Part shown: in pieces, positions 63,100-64,000 of the stretch | How positions within the stretch are numbered: position 1 is the stretch's first letter | How the letters are laid out: the number at the start of each line of letters is the position of its first letter | From: JAKAIY01 sp963809385 | GTDB lineage: Bacteria; Chloroflexota; Ktedonobacteria; Ktedonobacterales; JADMIN01 | Length of the DNA: 64,000 bases | Direction: 5' to 3' | NCBI GenBank assembly: GCA_963809385.1 | Contig: CAWEJL010000011.1 | Location: 40,132 to 104,131 of the forward strand | The notes under the pieces: model-generated | Told to the model about the DNA's origin: nothing | What the model saw: the letters and a program-made list of their open reading frames with translations, nothing else | Database searches by the model: none | Position numbers and translations under genes: made by a program

Positions 63100-64000
63100 T
63101 CATGGGTTGACACGTCCGACAGCTTTCCAAACCGCCCTGAGTAGCCGGTCCTTTCCCGGCACAAACTGCTGCTCCAGCACGGGGCTAAAAGGCACGGGTG
63201 TAAACGGGGCCCCAATGCGAACGATCGGACTATGCAGATAATCGAAAGCGGCTTCCTGAACCTGGGCCACAAGTTCAGATCCTGCCCCGCCTGTTTCCAC
63301 TGCTTCATGGACCACAACCAGTCGATTCGTCTTGCGCACCGAAGCAACAATCGTTTCGAGATCGAGGGGTCGCAGGCTCCGCGGATCGATGCAGCCTCCC
63401 GGCGGATGTACCTGACCGGTCAATTCCCCGGCAGCTCGACCGCAACATCCACCATTCGCGAAAGGGCCAAGACCGTGACATCCTTTCCGGGACGCAGTAC
63501 GGAGGCAACCCCGATGGGAACAGTCGTGTCACCTTCGGGGACGTCTGCCCACGCGACTGGTACAGCCCTCAATGTTCGATGAACAGCACCGGATTGTCAT
63601 CTCGGATGGCTGACTTCAAGAGCCCTTTCGCATCCGCCGGGTTCGAAGGCATAACCACCTTGAGCCCAGGGACATGGATGAACCAAGCCTCAAGGCTTTG
63701 GGAATGGTGGGCACCCGAACTCCCGCCGGCTCCACCTTGTGCCCGGACCGTCAACGGCACTCGGAGCTGTCCCCCGGACATATAATGGAGCTTGGCTGCA
63801 TGGTTGACCAGTTGATCCATCGCCAGTGTAATAAAATCGATAAACATCACCTCCACCACAGGACGAAATCCAAGCAAGGCTGCTCCGGTGGCTAATCCCA
63901 TCACCGTTCCTTCACTGATCGGGGTATTGATCACCCGATTCTCCCCGAACTCCTTTGCCAAACCCCTTGTCGCACCGAATGGACCTCCCACGGCCACATC
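63100..64000 (-). pseudogene. E1 beta-like subunit, second copy, frameshifted and cut by window edge
   Basis: From the edge the frame gives GGPFGATRGLAKEFGENRVI, NTPISEGTVMGLATGAAL, EVMFIDFITLAMDQLVNHAA and HYMSGGQLRVPLTVRAQGG, to FIEH at 63569. It then changes frame to ADVPEGDTTVPIGVASVLRP and VTVLALSRMVDVAVEL, and again near 63430 to SLRPLDLETIVASVRKTNRL and VVVHEAVETGGAG, with the stop at 63100. About 300 of 325 residues are seen; the N-terminus lies outside. The transcript order is E1 beta, E1 alpha, E1 beta, which is unusual. Confidence 0.78.

Noticed and set aside
1..64000. tRNA or rRNA genes
   Set aside because: No stretch with a TTCRANNC T-arm together with a paired acceptor stem, and no conserved rRNA segments, was found by reading; a tRNAscan run would settle it.

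Overview
The window is GC-rich (roughly two thirds G+C by eye), densely coded bacterial chromosome up to about 61.34 kb. The gene set suggests a member of the Chloroflexota or a similar deep-branching, often ktedonobacter-like, high-GC lineage. Pointers are the SpeD proteins of the HTFPE type, several ECF sigma/anti-sigma pairs, a TIR-SUMF1 protein, an R2-like oxidase, and families of dispersed palindromic repeats. This assignment is inference from gene content. The last 2.7 kb (61.34-64.0 kb) is less GC-rich, is full of frameshifts and begins inside another gene, so it is probably foreign or a mis-join.

Layout. 0-12.5 kb, mostly minus strand: mnmA (C-terminus cut by the edge), a CPBP protease, a nucleotidyltransferase (plus strand), dnaA with its promoter, an ECF sigma/anti-sigma pair, an R2lox-SCP2 fusion, a CCA-transferase-NIF3 fusion and a lipase-like hydrolase. 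12.7-21.1 kb, mostly plus: a ClC channel with CBS domains, a CAX exchanger, a Ser/Thr kinase, a truncated methyltransferase and a histidine kinase/response regulator pair. A cloverleaf-like foldback element follows. 21.4-25.5 kb, minus: a decayed TIR-SUMF1 gene and the compact rpmF-fabD-asp23-nusB-acpP housekeeping operon. 25.6-31.4 kb, minus: regulators, namely a zinc-ribbon protein, an XRE protein, two more sigma factors, a DUF5667-type membrane protein and an exported Gly-rich protein. 31.7-36 kb, plus: dksA-like, lspA, rluD and then speD. The speD gene has a good promoter, a 25-codon leader ORF, and a C-terminal deoxyhypusine-synthase-like domain. 36-39.6 kb, minus: a HerA-like ATPase split in two by inserted palindromic repeats, and its partner. 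40-46.6 kb: an RNA methyltransferase, hydrolase, flavoprotein, SnoaL-like and VOC proteins, histidine phosphatase and HdeD.

46.9-50.8 kb holds three insertion sequences (IS630, IS5/IS427 type, IS701) inserted end to end in one site, with terminal repeats and target duplications readable at every junction. 50.9-54.7 kb is the rfbCABD operon for dTDP-L-rhamnose. 55.6-56.3 kb is a graveyard of an IS256-type fragment fused to the tail of recG. 56.4-61.3 kb is a surface-polysaccharide neighbourhood: a beta-propeller lipoprotein, a NodB deacetylase-GT2 glycosyltransferase fusion and a GH18-like lipoprotein stub. Together with rfb this suggests cell-surface glycan synthesis.

The strongest candidate for something new is the SpeD-DHS-like fusion with its leader ORF. 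Next are the arm-covarying palindromic repeats, one cluster of which splits herA, and two other unusual domain fusions (R2lox-SCP2, CCA-NIF3). Several single-base frameshifts (rluD, hdeD, beta-propeller gene) lie at or near homopolymers and may be sequence errors. No rRNA, tRNA, CRISPR array or convincing oriC was seen.
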